From NCBI GenBank assembly GCA_022709905.1, contig JAKLHY010000048.1, positions 1 through 62,088 on the forward strand: a stretch of 62,088 nucleotides of DNA, in the 5' to 3' direction. This DNA is from Verrucomicrobiota bacterium (GTDB lineage Bacteria > Verrucomicrobiota > Verrucomicrobiia > Limisphaerales > UBA1319). The first letter of the stretch is position 1. Each line of letters begins with the position of its first letter. The notes below the pieces were generated by a model. The model did not search any database, was not told where the DNA came from, and saw only the letters and a program-made list of their open reading frames with translations. The position numbers and the translations under genes were made by a program. Positions 17,817 to 27,393 of the stretch are shown piece by piece.

Positions 17817-19175
17817 TTACAGGCAATAGGGGTAGCGTTGGGGGCGGCTCATCAGGCGGTGCGCTTGCGCATCGCCCACGATTTCCTGTTTAACAGGATC
17901 CCATTCAAGTTTGCGGCCGAGCAGCAGGGACAGATTTCCCAGGACCGTCAGGAAGGCGGTCGCGGCGCCGGCTTGGATATTCATGATCGTTTTCTTCCCG
18001 GTGCGAATGCCCTGGAACCAGTCTTCGTGGTGACCTGGGCTGCGATAGACTTCGACGCCTCCCGCGGGCACTTTGAAGTTCAGGGCTTTGGGTTCGGTAT
18101 AAACCTGGCCGTCGCCGACCCAGACGATCAACGAGTCCTTGTCGCCCTGGTAAACCGCGCCGTACCCGTCGCGGATGCCTTCGCGTTTGCGTTTATCGTC
18201 ATCAAAATAGGGGATCTTACGGCCGGGTTGCGCCCAGATCAGGGTCCAATCCGGATTTTTAAACTCGTAAGTAACCTCCATGGTTACGGCGGAATCCCAC
18301 AGGCCTTTGGTGGGGACGGTTCCTTTGGCCTCGATGGACACGGGGCCGGTATGATCGGCGTTCATGAAATAGAGGGCATTACTCATGACGTGGGCGCCGC
18401 GATCGCGGATTTGTCCACCGCCGGATTCCATGAGCCATCGAAAAGTGCCGTGGCAATAGCGTGGATTGTAGGGACGCCATGGCAGTGGCCCCAGCCAAAG
18501 GTCCCAATCCAATTCGGGCGGTGGATTGCCATCCGGGACGGGTTGGCTATCGGCCGGGCTTTCATAGTGCCAGCAGGTGACCTTATGGATTTTGCCCAGC
18601 ATGCCGTTGGCAATATAGGCATGGGCTTTATGGGCTTCGGGCTGTGAACGCCCTTGGGATCCGACCTGGATGGCCACCCGGTTTTTCTGGCCGGCCGCGA
18701 CCATGGCTTTGCCTTCCTCGATGGTGCAGCAGGCGGGTTTCTCGACATACACATGTTTGCCGCATTCGGCCGCGTGCACGGTCTGCACGGCATGCCAGTG
18801 GTCCGGGGTGGCAATCACGACGGCATCGATGTCTTTCCGTTCCAGAACGTGGCGATAGTCTTTGTAAGCTTTCGCGTCTTTTCCGGCGGTATCCAAGGCC
18901 TTCGCCAGGCGCTGGCTATCGACATCACACACGGCGGCGATGCTGACATTACCCCGGTTTTGTTCGGCATACATGTATTGAAGATGGCCGCCGCCCATGC
19001 CTCCGACGCCGATATGGCCGACGACAATGCGTTCATTGGCGCCTTTCACGCCTGGCGCTCCCAGGACGCGGGAGGAAAGGAATTGCGGGACACCCAGCAC
19101 AGCGCCGGCGGCGGCGAGGGTCCCGGTAGTCCGAAGAAAGTCGCGACGGCCGAGTGGTGATGGTTTGAGATTCAT
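17817..19175 (-). CDS. Tat-exported Gfo/Idh/MocA-family oxidoreductase
   Basis: 452 residues. Tat signal G-R-R-D-F-L-R-T-T-G followed by a hydrophobic region. The NAD(P)-binding Rossmann motif is V-G-H-I-G-V-G-G-M-G-G-G, with V-C-D-V-D at the end of the second strand. A-T-P-D-H-W-H and E-K-P-A (the catalytic Lys of the family) follow near residues 118 and 140. The C-terminal domain has the family's L-W-L-G-P and D-R-G-A-H-V segments. Members oxidise sugars, inositols or other polyols, and Tat-exported paralogs are typical of Verrucomicrobiota and Planctomycetota. Substrate unknown. The gene is 66 bases downstream of a paralog and 22 bases upstream of the HEAT-like gene. Confidence 0.92.
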   Translation of the reverse strand: MNLKPSPLGRRDFLRTTGTLAAAGAVLGVPQFLSSRVLGAPGVKGANERIVVGHIGVGGMGGGHLQYMYAEQNRGNVSIAAVCDVDSQRLAKALDTAGKDAKAYKDYRHVLERKDIDAVVIATPDHWHAVQTVHAAECGKHVYVEKPACCTIEEGKAMVAAGQKNRVAIQVGSQGRSQPEAHKAHAYIANGMLGKIHKVTCWHYESPADSQPVPDGNPPPELDWDLWLGPLPWRPYNPRYCHGTFRWLMESGGGQIRDRGAHVMSNALYFMNADHTGPVSIEAKGTVPTKGLWDSAVTMEVTYEFKNPDWTLIWAQPGRKIPYFDDDKRKREGIRDGYGAVYQGDKDSLIVWVGDGQVYTEPKALNFKVPAGGVEVYRSPGHHEDWFQGIRTGKKTIMNIQAGAATAFLTVLGNLSLLLGRKLEWDPVKQEIVGDAQAHRLMSRPQRYPYCL

Positions 19176-19241
19176 AATGTGTTCAAGGGTGCGGGATAAA
19201 CCTGAGCTGTTGAGCCCGTCGGGTCAAGCTCCGAGCGCTGT

Positions 19242-20630
19242 TTAACGCCAATTCCATGGGGGGCGCACCGGTCGATAGGCGAGGCGACGATTCGCGTCGT
19301 CGTCCCTGACGAATCGTTCCCTTCTCGGATTCCATTTCAATTTCCGATCGAGCCGGGTGGCAATGTCGCTCAAATGACACAGAATGTCGGCCTGGACAGC
19401 GTCCTCGATCGGGCAGATGGCCGGCACTCGGGATTTCACGCTATCGAGGAAATTGCGCACATGATGGGAACTCCGGATCAGGCGCCTATCGCCGGGACGA
19501 TCGATCTTATCCTCGATGAGATGCTCGGGGGAGGTGCGAATGGCGCCTCGATCGACCAAAATCCATCCGTCAGTTCCTTCGAAAGCGGTGCCATGATCAA
19601 TGGCGCGACCGTATTTTTTGGCCCAGGGGGACAGGTCGTTCATCGGCGTCACCGGTTCATATCCGTTTCGCGCGCCACGATAACAGAGGCGGACCCCATC
19701 GGCGAAAGTGAAATTGACATCCCACGCCACGGAGGTATTGCAAGCGCCTTCGGTGGGGATGACCCCTTTTCCTTCGACTTCGAAGGTCTCGCTCATCATT
19801 TGCGGGTGTCCCCAATAGGCGATGTCCAAAGGATGCACTCCCCAGCCGGCAATGAATCCGAGGGCGTAATCATAATTGAACCACCAGGTTTTCCAGGTGG
19901 CTGGCGGATCGCTATCGAAGCATTTCCCGGGGGTGTAGGGAGTGTGGCGCGCGGGGCCGAGCCACAGGTCGTAATTCAGGTCGGAGGGAACGGGAGCGGG
20001 AGTGGTCGAACCGCCCGGCATGCTGGCTGAACACCAGACATTGATCTGTTGGAGTTTGCCGATACGCCCGTTGCGGACCAGTTCACAGGCCAACCGGAAT
20101 TGTTCTTGAGATCGCTGCTGGGTGCCAAATTGAAAAATGCGTTTCTGATCCTGGATGGTCTTCCTAAGAAATTGATCTTCGGCCACGGTTAATCCCATCG
20201 GTTTTTCGAGGTACATATCCTTCCCCGCGCGGGCAGCGGCGACAGCCACAGGCACGTGCCAATGATCGGGTGTCGCGATCAGAACGGCATCGATATCCGG
20301 ACGGGCCAGCAGTTCCCGATAATCCCCGTGAGTTGCGCAGGCCTTGTCTTTGTATTGCGGGTTGACCTGGTCTACGGCGGCTTTGAGGTTGCGCTGGGCC
20401 AGATCGCAAACGGCGATGACCCGGGCGTCAGTCTGGGGCAGAAAACCGCCCATGACGCCGCGTCCCTGGGGTCCGGTCCCGATACAACCCACTTGGATTC
20501 GGCTGTTGGGCGCGGTTTGCCCTGCGCGGCTCAGGACCGAGACCGGAACCAGGCTGGGAATGGCGCCCACAGCCAGGGCGGCCGCCAGGTTTTGACGAAT
20601 AAAATGACGCCGGGTCGTGACAGTTTTCAT
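19242..20630 (-). CDS. Tat-exported Gfo/Idh/MocA-family oxidoreductase (paralog)
   Basis: 462 residues. Twin-arginine leader T-T-R-R-H-F-I-R-Q with a hydrophobic A-A-A-L-A-V-G-A-I-P core. Rossmann motif V-G-C-I-G-T-G-P-Q-G-R-G, then A-T-P-D-H-W-H and E-K-P-M carrying the family lysine. The C-terminal domain has Y-D-L-W-L-G-P-A and W-G-V-H-P-L-D-I. It is clearly related to, but not a close copy of, the next gene downstream. The two probably act on related substrates from the same operon. It starts divergently from the DUF2339 gene. Confidence 0.92.
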   Translation of the reverse strand: MKTVTTRRHFIRQNLAAALAVGAIPSLVPVSVLSRAGQTAPNSRIQVGCIGTGPQGRGVMGGFLPQTDARVIAVCDLAQRNLKAAVDQVNPQYKDKACATHGDYRELLARPDIDAVLIATPDHWHVPVAVAAARAGKDMYLEKPMGLTVAEDQFLRKTIQDQKRIFQFGTQQRSQEQFRLACELVRNGRIGKLQQINVWCSASMPGGSTTPAPVPSDLNYDLWLGPARHTPYTPGKCFDSDPPATWKTWWFNYDYALGFIAGWGVHPLDIAYWGHPQMMSETFEVEGKGVIPTEGACNTSVAWDVNFTFADGVRLCYRGARNGYEPVTPMNDLSPWAKKYGRAIDHGTAFEGTDGWILVDRGAIRTSPEHLIEDKIDRPGDRRLIRSSHHVRNFLDSVKSRVPAICPIEDAVQADILCHLSDIATRLDRKLKWNPRRERFVRDDDANRRLAYRPVRPPWNWR

Positions 20631-20817
20631 ACGTTAAATCAAAGGATCCATTGGATGAAATGCACTGTATCGCGGGCCACTCGCCCTGTCTTCAGAGATC
20701 CAACAGTGGTAGATTTCATACATGGCGCTCAAAGAGAGTTGTATTCAAAAAGGTTTTCTGGCACAATTTTCCTAATCTTCTTCGGATAAGTGGCTTTGAT
20801 TGAGGAACGGACGACTT

Positions 20818-23800
20818 ATGGAACAAGTCATTTTACTGTTGGTGGTCATCTTGTTGGGAGGGCCTCTGATTCTTGGAATCGCTGCAATCGCGCGCACGTT
20901 CAATCTGCGCCGGCGCCTGGATCAACTCGATCGGCGGTTGGATCTGCAGGAGAGAATCCTGAGGGAGATCCAAGCCGCGCGACGCGCGCCAGAGGAACGC
21001 ACGACGCGCGACGAAACCGCCCCTGCCCCCGCCGCCGCGGCCTTCGCTGAAGCCATCGTCGCATCGGTCCGGAAAGAATCCCCTGCTCCATCCGCCCCTC
21101 CGCCCGAGCCCGAAGCTATTCCCGAGACTCCCCCGTTGATCGAGACACAGGAATCCGTGCCTTCGGAACCCACGGCCGGCGAGGAGGTCCCGGGCACTGG
21201 CGTGCCGCCGCCTCGGCCGGCGCCGGAGCCAGCCTCCATTCCACCGCTGGTCGGCGAGCCCGCTCCGCAGCCTTCCTGGTCGCTGGCTTCGGTCAATTGG
21301 GAACAATACATCGGGGTCAAATTGTTCGCGTGGGTGGGCGGTTTGGCGCTGTTTTTGGCGGTGGCTTTTTTTGTCAAGTATTCGTTCGACAACGATCTGA
21401 TTCCGCCGTCCATGCGGGTGGGTCTTGGATTTCTCACGGGGCTTGGCCTGATCATTGGGGGGCTGAAGCTGTCCCTGGAGAAGAGTCCAGTGACCGTCCA
21501 GACCCTTTGCGCAACGGGAATAGTGATTTTGTATGCGGACATTTTTGCCGCGCATGCCTTTTACACTCTCCTGCCCTCGGCGGTTCTCACGTTCCTCTTG
21601 ATGATCCTGGTCACGGCCACGGCATTCCTGCTTGCGATTCGTCTCAACGCCCAAGTCGTGGCCCTCCTGGGATTGCTGGGCGGCTTTTTAACGCCCGTCC
21701 TGTTATCCACCGGCAAAGACAATCCCGTGGGATTATTCGGGTATTTGGCGATCCTGAACGCGGGATTGGCGGCAGTGGCCTTACGCCAAGGATGGAGCTA
21801 CCAGGTGGTGCTGGCAAGCGTGGCCACGGTGATCATGGAATTCGCCTGGGTCGGCAAGTTTTTTGCCAGTGAAAAAATCCTGGTGGCCCTGGCCGTTTTT
21901 CTGGTGTTCGCCTGGTTGCCAACCCTCACCTTGCTGATGGCTCACCGCCGTCAGCAGGCCAATGACCGGCTGGAAACCGCCGCTTTTATCAACATACTCT
22001 CGGCGTTTGCTTTTGTGCTGTATCTCCTGTGGCAGCCGCACCGCTATCGAGAGCTGGCGGGCAAACCGGGCCTGATTTTTGGGTATGTGTTTCTGGTTGA
22101 TCTCGCGCCGTTGGCCATTTGCTGGTGCTGCGAGCATCTGCGCAAGATTCAGTTGATCGCCGGAGGCATCGTTTTCTTTCTTCTCACTACCTGGACGATC
22201 GGTTTCCTGCAACCGCCCCTGCTCTACTGGGCTTTGGGGCTCTATTTGATTTTTGCCGTATTACACTCGGCATTTCCGATTGCCCTGCAACAAGGCCAGC
22301 CCCAAACGGGACAGTATCCTTGGCTTCCCTTGTTTCCCATCGCCGCGGCGGCCCTGATGATTCTGCCGGTGGTCAAGCTGGGGTCGGAACTATCCTGGGT
22401 GCTCTGGCCGGCTGTTCTCCTGGTGGATTTTCTGGCATTGGCTGTGGCCGTGGTGTTGGGTTCGCTCACTCCCGTGCTGGTGGTGATTGGCCTTTCCCTG
22501 GTCAATATTGGCATTTGGATCGGCCGAACGCCGGTCGATTTTCTGAATCTCACGTTCCTCATAAGCGTGCTGGCAGGTTTTACGGTGATCTTTTTTAGCG
22601 CGGGCCTGTGGGCTGGCGGCAGGATCTATGAACGGATGAAATCCCACGGCGATGCCGACAAGATTCCGAAGCTTGGCATTGATCTGGGACTGGGCGATCC
22701 GCGACAGGACATCGTTCTCCAGACGCCCTTGTTTTCGGCGTTGCTCCCCTTTTTCCTGCTGATGCTCGTCATCATCCGCATGCCGCTCCCCAATCCATCC
22801 GCGGTTTTCGGGCTGGCGTTGGTTCTGGTCCTCATGTTGTTTTACCTGGCGCGGGCGTTTGGCGCGGATCCCGTGTTGATCCTGGGATTGTTATGCACTC
22901 TGGCTTTGGAGCTCCTCTGGTTTCATCGCAGTTTCACGACTGACTTTGCCCTGATTCCCCTGGGTTGGCATCTTGTGTTTTACGCGGTCTTTATGGTCTT
23001 CCCGTTTTTTTCGGCGGGCCGCTTTCGGGAGCGGATGGTTCCCTGGGCGGTCTCGGCTCTATCGGGCCCGGCTCATTTCTATTTGATCTACCAGTTGTTG
23101 AAGCGCGCTTACCCGCATAATCCTTATCCCGGTTTAATTCCCGCGGTCTTGGCTTTGCCCGCCTTCGCGGCATTGATATGGGCCCTGAAACACATGCCGT
23201 CCGATCACCCGAAACGCAATACCGTCCTGGCATTGTTCGGAGGCTCGGCCTTGTTCTTCATCACGCTGATCATGCCGATTCAGTTCGACCGTCAATGGAT
23301 CACGATTGGGTGGGCTTTGGAGGGAACAGCCTTAATCTGGCTATTTCATCGGGTACCCCATCCGGGATTGCGTTTGCTGGGGGTAATCCTGCTGGGGACC
23401 GCATTTATTCGTCTGGCCCTCAATCAGCGTGTCCTCAGTTACTGGCCGCGCAGTGAAGTGCCGATTTTCAACTGGTTTCTTTACGCCTATGGGCTGACCA
23501 CCCTCTGTCTCATGGCTGGGGCCCGTCTTCTGGCCCCCCCCAGAAACCTCATCGGCCAGTTCAACGCCCCCCCTGTCCTCTACAGTCTGGCGACCCTCCT
23601 GGCGTTTCTTCTCCTCAACATCGAAATTGCCGATTTCTTCAGTTCCGGAACCTATGTCACGTTCCAATTCTCCGGCAATCTCAAACGCGACATGGCCTAT
23701 TCCCTGGCTTGGACTACCTTCGCCTTCCTCCTCTTTATCCTGGGGATTCTGAAAGATATCCGCTATGCGCGCTATGCCGGCCTGGGGTTACTGACGATCA

Positions 23801-23970
23801 CCCTGCTGAAAATCTTCCTCCACGACCTTTGGCGCCTGGGAGGACTCTATCGGATTGGATCGATCGTCGGCCTGGCCGTTGCACTCATTCTGGTCTCCTT
23901 TATTTACCAACGTTTCCTGGCGCGCGGTTCCCAACAGAAACCACCTCCCAGCCCACAATCCAACAGGTAA
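20818..23970 (+). CDS. DUF2339 multi-pass membrane protein
   Basis: 1050 residues from ATG 20818, with a GAGGA about 11 bases upstream; an in-frame TTG 18 bases earlier is less likely. An N-terminal helix (I-L-L-L-V-V-I-L-L-G-G) is followed by a coiled-coil segment (R-R-R-L-D-Q-L-D-R-R-L-D-L-Q) and a Pro/Glu-rich linker to about residue 155. The remainder is more than twenty hydrophobic helices, as in the DUF2339 family (usual size 800-1100). The conserved entry G-V-K-L-F-A-W-V-G-G is present near residue 165. Function of the family is unknown. It is followed after four bases by a DUF3999 gene, a pairing known in other bacteria. Confidence 0.92.
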   Translation: MEQVILLLVVILLGGPLILGIAAIARTFNLRRRLDQLDRRLDLQERILREIQAARRAPEERTTRDETAPAPAAAAFAEAIVASVRKESPAPSAPPPEPEAIPETPPLIETQESVPSEPTAGEEVPGTGVPPPRPAPEPASIPPLVGEPAPQPSWSLASVNWEQYIGVKLFAWVGGLALFLAVAFFVKYSFDNDLIPPSMRVGLGFLTGLGLIIGGLKLSLEKSPVTVQTLCATGIVILYADIFAAHAFYTLLPSAVLTFLLMILVTATAFLLAIRLNAQVVALLGLLGGFLTPVLLSTGKDNPVGLFGYLAILNAGLAAVALRQGWSYQVVLASVATVIMEFAWVGKFFASEKILVALAVFLVFAWLPTLTLLMAHRRQQANDRLETAAFINILSAFAFVLYLLWQPHRYRELAGKPGLIFGYVFLVDLAPLAICWCCEHLRKIQLIAGGIVFFLLTTWTIGFLQPPLLYWALGLYLIFAVLHSAFPIALQQGQPQTGQYPWLPLFPIAAAALMILPVVKLGSELSWVLWPAVLLVDFLALAVAVVLGSLTPVLVVIGLSLVNIGIWIGRTPVDFLNLTFLISVLAGFTVIFFSAGLWAGGRIYERMKSHGDADKIPKLGIDLGLGDPRQDIVLQTPLFSALLPFFLLMLVIIRMPLPNPSAVFGLALVLVLMLFYLARAFGADPVLILGLLCTLALELLWFHRSFTTDFALIPLGWHLVFYAVFMVFPFFSAGRFRERMVPWAVSALSGPAHFYLIYQLLKRAYPHNPYPGLIPAVLALPAFAALIWALKHMPSDHPKRNTVLALFGGSALFFITLIMPIQFDRQWITIGWALEGTALIWLFHRVPHPGLRLLGVILLGTAFIRLALNQRVLSYWPRSEVPIFNWFLYAYGLTTLCLMAGARLLAPPRNLIGQFNAPPVLYSLATLLAFLLLNIEIADFFSSGTYVTFQFSGNLKRDMAYSLAWTTFAFLLFILGILKDIRYARYAGLGLLTITLLKIFLHDLWRLGGLYRIGSIVGLAVALILVSFIYQRFLARGSQQKPPPSPQSNR

Positions 23971-23974
23971 TCTC

Positions 23975-26005
23975 ATGCACGCATCCTCATTCACAGTGGC
24001 AGCAGAATCTCACAGGCTACATCGGTTAAGCCTGTGCGCTTCGATCCTGGCATTCGTCTTCGGTCTTTGGACCGTTCAGGGAGCGTCCTTTCCCTCGGGG
24101 TGGAGTTATCTCCAGACCCTTTCGATTCCCCAGGAAGGATTGGTGAAGATTGATTTGCCTTTGGAGACGCTGAACCAATTGCGTCCTGGGTTGGAGGACT
24201 TGAGACTGTTCGATGACCAGGGCAAGGAGATCCCTTTCGCCATCGATCGTCCGATCGAAGTCCCCCGACGAATCATCGCCGCGCGCGATTTTCGAACGGA
24301 AATCGAAAACGATCGAACCCGGCTGTTTTTTCGTTCCGGCTCGGCCCTGCCGATTTCCGGATTGACTCTGGAAACTCCGGCGCGCGATTTCATCAAGGCC
24401 ATTACGATCGAAGCCTCCCCGGATGGCAATACCTGGCGGACCTTGGTTCGGAACCAGCCTTTCTTTCGACATGCAACCGGCGTCAACCGGGTCTTTCTGG
24501 ACTTCGAATCCGGTGGGTGGCGGTATTTTCGTTGCACCATCGACGACCGGCGATCAACGCCCGTTCCCATTACGGGCGTCCAATTCCATGAATCCGAAGC
24601 CATGGCAACCCCTCAAATCCCGGTTGATCTAAAAATCTCGCAGCAAGAGGATACCCCGGGCGAATCCCGATGGGGGCTCGAACTGCCCAGCCAGAACCTT
24701 CTGCTGGCCGGTCTTGCTCTGGACACATCCGACGTGCTGTTTCAACGGTCGATCTCGTTGTCAATTCGCCAATTAAGCGGCCAGGAGGTGGAAGAACGTA
24801 TCGTGCATCAAGCGGTCATTTTTCGGATGGCAGTCGACGACCAGGATTCAGTGTCCAACGTCTGGTTTGCCTCGGATCTGCCGTTGAAAGATCGCGAATT
24901 GGTCCTGAAAATCGATAATGGGGACAGCCCGCCCCTGACGATTCGGAGCATCCGTGCCTATCGCCGGCCCGTTCACCTGATTTTCCTGGCAAACCAGAAG
25001 GGTTCCTACCATCTCCTGAGCGGCAATACGACTTGCCCGTCCCCCCGGTACGACTTGGCAAACCGGATGGATCAATTGCGAAAAGCCCCGTTACTCAGCC
25101 TCTCTCCAGAAACCCTCACGAACAATCCGGCCTTTAAACCCACCGATCACATCCCCGAAATCACCCTGGGAAATCCCCTCGATGTCTCCGCCTGGAAATA
25201 CCGAAAGGAAGTCCGCCTGCCCGCAGCAGGGGCCAGCCAGGTCGAACTGGATCTCGAGGTGCTCTCGCGCACACGGAGCCTGGCGGATTTGCGGCTTCTG
25301 TCGGCCGAACAGCAACTGCCCTTTCTTGTGGAACGGACCTCCCTCATTCGCCCCCTGGCGCCGGTGATCACCGTCGCCGACGATCCCAAACGCCCCCGGG
25401 TCAGCCGGTGGGAAATGCTCCTGCCCAAAACAGGACTTCCTGTCACCAAAGTCACATTGACCACCGACGCCGGGTTTTTCCGCCGTGAGGTCCGGCTTCT
25501 AGAGGAAAGAAAAAATGAATTGGGAGATCCCTACCAGGTTTTTCATGGCCATGCGCTCTGGACCAAAACCCCCGAACAAAAACCCAGCCCTCTTACCTTG
25601 GGCATCGAATCCCTCCAATCGGATCGTCTGATCCTCGAGATTGACAACGCGGACAATCCACCCCTCCGGATTCACAATGTTCAAGCCTGGCATCGCGTGA
25701 CCCGGCTGCTTTTCAAAACCCCGCCGGCTCTGACCAATTTGCATCTCTACTATGGCAATCCCCGAGTCTCGTCTCCCACTTACGATCTGGAATTGGTCGG
25801 CGCCCAGCTTCTGCGGGCAAAAAAGACCAACGGAACCCTCGGACAGGAGGTCTCGCTCAAGGGCGAATCCTGGTTTGCAGGCGATCGTCTTCCGGAGAAA
25901 TCCAAGTATCTTTTCTGGGCCATCCTGCTGATCGTCGGGTGTGGACTGATCTATGTCATGGCTCGAATGTTGCCCAAAGCCGCTTCCGATTCACCCCCTC
26001 CATAA
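23975..26005 (+). CDS. DUF3999 family exported protein with C-terminal membrane anchor
   Basis: 676 residues from ATG 23975, chosen because it lies just past the DUF2339 stop with AGG upstream and precedes the signal peptide (S-L-C-A-S-I-L-A-F-V-F-G-L). The ectodomain has two similar halves; each contains beta-rich segments with D-L-R-L-(F/L) and L-(V/I)-L-(K/E)-I-D-N-(G/A)-D-(S/N)-P-P. A single C-terminal helix (Y-L-F-W-A-I-L-L-I-V-G-C-G-L-I-Y-V-M-A-R) anchors it. DUF3999 proteins are regularly encoded beside DUF2339, so the two likely form one envelope complex of unknown function. Confidence 0.88.
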   Translation: MHASSFTVAAESHRLHRLSLCASILAFVFGLWTVQGASFPSGWSYLQTLSIPQEGLVKIDLPLETLNQLRPGLEDLRLFDDQGKEIPFAIDRPIEVPRRIIAARDFRTEIENDRTRLFFRSGSALPISGLTLETPARDFIKAITIEASPDGNTWRTLVRNQPFFRHATGVNRVFLDFESGGWRYFRCTIDDRRSTPVPITGVQFHESEAMATPQIPVDLKISQQEDTPGESRWGLELPSQNLLLAGLALDTSDVLFQRSISLSIRQLSGQEVEERIVHQAVIFRMAVDDQDSVSNVWFASDLPLKDRELVLKIDNGDSPPLTIRSIRAYRRPVHLIFLANQKGSYHLLSGNTTCPSPRYDLANRMDQLRKAPLLSLSPETLTNNPAFKPTDHIPEITLGNPLDVSAWKYRKEVRLPAAGASQVELDLEVLSRTRSLADLRLLSAEQQLPFLVERTSLIRPLAPVITVADDPKRPRVSRWEMLLPKTGLPVTKVTLTTDAGFFRREVRLLEERKNELGDPYQVFHGHALWTKTPEQKPSPLTLGIESLQSDRLILEIDNADNPPLRIHNVQAWHRVTRLLFKTPPALTNLHLYYGNPRVSSPTYDLELVGAQLLRAKKTNGTLGQEVSLKGESWFAGDRLPEKSKYLFWAILLIVGCGLIYVMARMLPKAASDSPPP

Positions 26006-26061
26006 GTCTTGGGGTGCATTCTATTCGCTTGCGCCCGGGTGCGGCTTACTTATGATCCTCC

Positions 26062-27360
26062 ATGATGAGCAAGTCACTCGACGACAAACTTGCGGAGATC
26101 AAAGCCAATCCCGCGAGCCGTGCGTTTATCATCGCCGACGCCAAGGACGCCGACATGGCCTTTGGCATCCGGGCGACGGGCCCCCGCCAACATCTCTCCG
26201 CTCAGGGGGCGCGTCCCGCCCAGTTCTCGCCCGAGGTCTGGACCCGCGATGAATTCGGCTACCGGAACCTTCCCGAATTTCTCGATATCATCCGCGAAAT
26301 CGTGCATCAGGCGAAGGTCGATATCATGCTCATGTCGGCCAGCGTGAACGAGCAATTGAGCATCAAGGAGGGATTGTTCCGCAACTCAGCCGTCACTCCT
26401 GCGGCTCGGGCCAACGATACGACCGACGTCTGGGCGGTTCGCCATGGCACGTATCTCAAAGAGCCCTCCCACCCCTTTCGGTCCGCCACGATCGACCATA
26501 TTCAGTGTGGGCAGTTTGAGTGCGATCGATCCCGGGATGATTTCCCCGGCGCCAACCTCGGCCTTTATTCCATCACGTTCGTCAACAACCTCGAACAGGA
26601 TCGTAATGCCTTGCTGGCGTTCAAGGCCTTCCGCGAGGAGGCCGAAATCAAGAAGTTTAGGTATTTCCTCGAGGTCTTCGATCCGAATGTGGCCAGTGGA
26701 GTCACGCCCGAAGTGCTGGGCGAGTTCATCAATGATTGCATCCTCCGAAGCCTGGCGGGTGTGACGGCGGCCGGCCGGCCCTTGTTCCTGAAGATCGCCT
26801 ACCATGGTCCTCGATTCATGGAGGAACTGGCCCAGTATGATCCCCAGCTGGTGGTCGGCATCCTGGGCGGAAGCGCCGGAACCACCTACGATGCCTTCAA
26901 GTTGATTCATGACGCCCAAAAATATGGAGCGCGAGTCGCCTTGTTCGGACGGAAAATCAACAACGCCGAACACCAGTTGGCCTTTATCGAAATGCTCCGC
27001 CTGATCGTGGAAGGCAAGATTTCTCCCGAGGAAGCCGTCCGCGCCTACCATGGAGTGCTGCAATCCCGTCAGATCAAACCCAAGCTGTCCCTCGAACAAG
27101 ACTTGGCTTTGACCGATCAAAGCATGAGTTACGGCGGTGATTCCCGGAGTCGAATTCTGGTCAGCACGCCGATCCGATCGCCGAAGCCCAAGACAGAGCC
27201 CGCGGTGGATTCCGCCAAATCCAGGCCCGAATTGCCTTCGCAACCATCCAGTCCACAGCCGACTCAAACCTGGCCAACAAAATCCAATGGCCTACCTGAC
27301 TTCAGCAAAATGACCTCCGCCCAGCGCCAGGCCTATGACCGCGCCCGCCTGGGGCTTTAG
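26062..27360 (+). CDS. Aldolase-type TIM-barrel protein (putative)
   Basis: 432 residues. The central 300 residues read as a beta/alpha barrel: V-D-I-M-L-M-S-A-S-V, L-G-L-Y-S-I-T-F-V-N-N, F-R-Y-F-L-E-V-F-D-P-N, L-F-L-K-I-A-Y-H-G, L-V-V-G-I-L-G-G-S-A-G, G-A-R-V-A-L-F-G-R-K-I. The Gly-rich G-G-S-A-G-T-T-Y-D-A-F and following V-A-L-F-G-R-K-I resemble phosphate-binding and final strands of class I aldolases (LacD/DhnA-like). The lysine in L-K-I-A-Y could be the Schiff-base residue. The last 80 residues are proline-rich and probably disordered. No signal peptide is seen. Function beyond the fold is not assignable. There is no clear ribosome-binding site before the ATG-ATG start. Confidence 0.6.
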   Translation: MMSKSLDDKLAEIKANPASRAFIIADAKDADMAFGIRATGPRQHLSAQGARPAQFSPEVWTRDEFGYRNLPEFLDIIREIVHQAKVDIMLMSASVNEQLSIKEGLFRNSAVTPAARANDTTDVWAVRHGTYLKEPSHPFRSATIDHIQCGQFECDRSRDDFPGANLGLYSITFVNNLEQDRNALLAFKAFREEAEIKKFRYFLEVFDPNVASGVTPEVLGEFINDCILRSLAGVTAAGRPLFLKIAYHGPRFMEELAQYDPQLVVGILGGSAGTTYDAFKLIHDAQKYGARVALFGRKINNAEHQLAFIEMLRLIVEGKISPEEAVRAYHGVLQSRQIKPKLSLEQDLALTDQSMSYGGDSRSRILVSTPIRSPKPKTEPAVDSAKSRPELPSQPSSPQPTQTWPTKSNGLPDFSKMTSAQRQAYDRARLGL

Positions 27361-27393
27361 GCCGGGCTCTTTTGAATTCCATGCCGTGAAAAT

